From the NCBI GenBank assembly GCA_003225615.1, contig QIAS01000059.1, forward strand, positions 6,603-13,295: 6,693 nt of DNA. Reading direction: 5' to 3'. Positions 4,874 through 6,693 of the stretch are shown here, piece after piece. The position numbers and the translations under genes are program-made. Position 1 is the first letter of the stretch, and every line of letters starts with the position of its first letter. Under the pieces are notes generated by a model. It was not told the DNA's origin. It saw nothing but the letters and a program-made list of their open reading frames with translations, and searched no databases. Source of the DNA: Acidobacteriota bacterium. GTDB lineage: Bacteria; Acidobacteriota; Terriglobia; Terriglobales; Acidobacteriaceae.

Positions 4874-6665
4874 CGGCCGTCACACTGGGCTGCTGCACGT
4901 AGCCGTCGCTGTTGGTGATTCGTATTGGAGCGCCAACGGGCTGGCCATTGTGGGTGTCAATGGTTACCGCCCAATAGTTGGAATCATTTCGAGTTGTTGC
5001 TTCATCCCTGCTATAAAGCAGGCGACCATCAGGCAGCCACCTCAGGCCCGCGTCAGCCAATGGGTCTGAGACCGCAACATTAGTCGTGCCACGCTCCAAA
5101 TTGAGAGTCTCGATAGTCCCTTCGACCGTGTAAACATTGAAGTGGAATTTGGCGTAGGCGATCCACCGTCCATCGGGCGACCAAGCCGGGGAAGCGAATA
5201 AGAAGCCTTGGGCAGAAGACAGAAGCTTTCTCTGATTGGCACCGTTTGCCTCCATCCGCCAAATCTCGCCCCCTGTTTCCCCAAACGCTGACGATTTGAG
5301 AAACACAATGTCTGTCCCGTTTGGCGAAACCGATGCCGCCCAGCCCTCCTCGCTGAGTTGCTGCGGGCTCCCCCCGAATATCGAAAACAGCCAAAGCCCT
5401 AGTTTGCTAGCGGAGGACGGCCATGAGGCCAGCAAATGCGTACTGTCAGGCAACCACGCGAAATGGGTAGCCGAGGCAATCTGTGAAACCAGCGGGTGCA
5501 CTTCTCCCGTGGAGAGAAGACGCAGGTAAGTACCTGTTCTGTCGGAGTACGCCAGATACTTCCCGTCGGGGGATATGGCAGCACCCGAGATCGCATTTTC
5601 GGTCGAATTCGACGTCAAGCGCTGCGGTGTCGCGAGCTGCGCCGGGGTTTTCGGCGACTCATGGTGCAAGGCAAACCATGCCCCGCCGAGGCCTACCACG
5701 ACCAAAGCAGCGAGCGCGGGCAGCAGCATCCGCCATTTTCGCGTGGCAAAAGGCACCGCGGGGAGTGCGGCCGCTGTCTGCGTGCCGGTCCGGCCACTTT
5801 CCGTGTCCCGCTTCAGTCGCTTAAGGTCAGCCCTCAGCTCTGCGGCCGACTGGCAGCGGGTCTCGCGATCCTTTTCCAATGCCTTGCTGATGATTTCCTC
5901 GAGCTTGGGAGGAATAGCGGGATTCAGCCGCACCGGCTCAGTGGGAACGCGGTTCAGAATCCCGTCAAAGATCACGCCCGAGGTATCGCCGCGAAATGGC
6001 AGTGTTCCGGTACACATCTCGTAGAGGACTACCCCAAAAGAAAACAGGTCGGTACGCGCATCAAGGTCTTTGCCGCGGACCTGTTCCGGGCTCATATAAG
6101 CGACAGTTCCCACGGCAGTGCCTGGGCTGGTCAAATGGTCTTCCATCGTGGCCGTAGGCAAGGCGGTGGCGCTTGCCGTCGCCGCTTCTGCTCTGAGCGT
6201 GAGCTTCGCCAAGCCGAAGTCCAGAATCTTGGCCTGGCCGCGGTGGGTAACGAAAATGTTGGCCGGCTTGATGTCGCGATGCACGATACCCTTGGCGTGT
6301 GCCACCTCGAGCGCATCGGCGATCTGGATTCCTAGTTCCAGAATTGTTTCCAGTTCCAAGGGCCGTCCGCTGATCAAGTGCTTGAGGGTGTGGCCCTCAA
6401 GCAACTCCATGGCGATAAAGGTTTGGCCGTCGGCTTCTTCAATGTCATAAATGGTGCAAAGGTTGGGATGATTCAAGCCTGAAGCAGCTCGGGCTTCACG
6501 GCGAAAACGCTCCAGTGTCTGGGGATCGTGAGCTACTTCCTCGGGCAGGAATTTGAGAGCAACAAGGCGAGAGAGTCGCGAGTCCTCGGCCTTATACACC
6601 ACACCCATCCCTCCGCCACCGAGCTTCTCGATGATCCGATAGTGGGAAATGATTTGGCCGACCAC
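4791..6665 (-). CDS. Membrane-anchored PknB-like Ser/Thr protein kinase with propeller, truncated by frameshift
   Basis: This 624-residue frame has a complete eukaryotic-type kinase domain at about 9-275: Gly-rich loop GGGGMG (16-21), Lys38 in VALKFL, Glu57 in the C-helix, HRDIKPAN (129-136) with Asp131, DFG (149-151), a long Ser/Thr-rich activation loop (about 152-188) ending [10 protein letters not shown] (186-195), and Arg270 late in the domain. A basic stretch (TRKWR, 308-312) precedes one membrane helix (about 313-333), so the kinase is cytoplasmic and the propeller probably periplasmic. Propeller strands follow, such as [13 protein letters not shown] (363-375) and [13 protein letters not shown] (494-506). 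From 601 the sequence is out of frame and 24 unrelated residues lead to TGA; the real continuation is in the adjacent frame. The start is GTG at 6665, with GGAG 10 nt upstream, but the frame stays open to the window edge, so an earlier start is possible. The substrate is unknown. Confidence 0.88.
   Translation of the reverse strand: MVGQIISHYRIIEKLGGGGMGVVYKAEDSRLSRLVALKFLPEEVAHDPQTLERFRREARAASGLNHPNLCTIYDIEEADGQTFIAMELLEGHTLKHLISGRPLELETILELGIQIADALEVAHAKGIVHRDIKPANIFVTHRGQAKILDFGLAKLTLRAEAATASATALPTATMEDHLTSPGTAVGTVAYMSPEQVRGKDLDARTDLFSFGVVLYEMCTGTLPFRGDTSGVIFDGILNRVPTEPVRLNPAIPPKLEEIISKALEKDRETRCQSAAELRADLKRLKRDTESGRTGTQTAAALPAVPFATRKWRMLLPALAALVVVGLGGAWFALHHESPKTPAQLATPQRLTSNSTENAISGAAISPDGKYLAYSDRTGTYLRLLSTGEVHPLVSQIASATHFAWLPDSTHLLASWPSSASKLGLWLFSIFGGSPQQLSEEGWAASVSPNGTDIVFLKSSAFGETGGEIWRMEANGANQRKLLSSAQGFLFASPAWSPDGRWIAYAKFHFNVYTVEGTIETLNLERGTTNVAVSDPLADAGLRWLPDGRLLYSRDEATTRNDSNYWAVTIDTHNGQPVGAPIRITNSDGYVQQPSVTADGKHLRCRILLTRAAPGNPAASHARRR
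4858..4873 (-). other. Frameshift/deletion junction in the kinase-propeller gene
   Basis: On the minus strand the bases GGCAAGCATCTAC read as GKHL in the kinase frame and as ASIY in the next frame. The first continues a normal propeller repeat (VTADGKHL); the second begins the next normal segment (IYVAEF). From memory, relatives have roughly 10-14 residues between these two segments, so this looks like a small out-of-frame deletion, possibly between short direct repeats, rather than a single-base slip. There is no homopolymer run at the site. A sequencing or assembly error cannot be excluded. Confidence 0.65.
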
Positions 6666-6693
6666 AGGAGAGGCGCTCCAGCCCCGGCCAAAT

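Noticed and set aside
5496..6335. 279-codon open frame on the plus strand inside the kinase gene
   Set aside because: It is antisense to the conserved kinase domain, has no recognisable domain, and is explained by GC-rich codon use on the other strand.

Overview
The window looks like chromosomal DNA from an Acidobacteriota (Terriglobia/Koribacter-like) genome or metagenome bin. Three things suggest this: GC-rich coding, a large membrane-anchored Ser/Thr kinase with a C-terminal beta-propeller (a type very abundant in that phylum), and intergenic arrays of 7-nt repeats of a kind I associate with such genomes. The taxonomic call is inference from gene content, not from a marker gene.

Layout, plus strand: the C-terminal 68 codons of an HtpX-type M48 membrane protease (2-208); a MoxR-family AAA+ ATPase (358-1317); a four-helix membrane protein of the DUF4149/TMEM205-like family (1472-1948); an alpha/beta-hydrolase-fold protein closely resembling the cofactor-free 2,4-dioxygenases HOD/QDO (1971-2765); and a divergent YchF-type P-loop protein (2884-3969). 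Minus strand, convergent with ychF across a 37-nt gap: one kinase/propeller gene (about 6665 down to 4007) split into two overlapping reading frames by a frameshift near 4861-4873.

The DUF4149 and HOD-like genes lie 22 nt apart, the latter with a good Shine-Dalgarno, and look like a two-gene operon. The other plus-strand genes sit behind spacers of 118-154 nt and probably have their own promoters. All three of these spacers carry degenerate repeats with an exact 7-nt period. Two are arranged as inverted arms around a central segment that could fold into long hairpins, and each has a different heptamer sequence. The 22-nt operon spacer and the convergent gap lack them. The MoxR and DUF4149 start codons have no Shine-Dalgarno but have a -10-like hexamer 5-7 nt upstream, suggesting leaderless transcripts.

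I do not see a complete new defence or mobile system. The most notable points are the heptad-repeat spacers, the Ala at the nucleophile position of the HOD-like protein, the eroded G motifs of the YchF-like protein, and the broken kinase gene.
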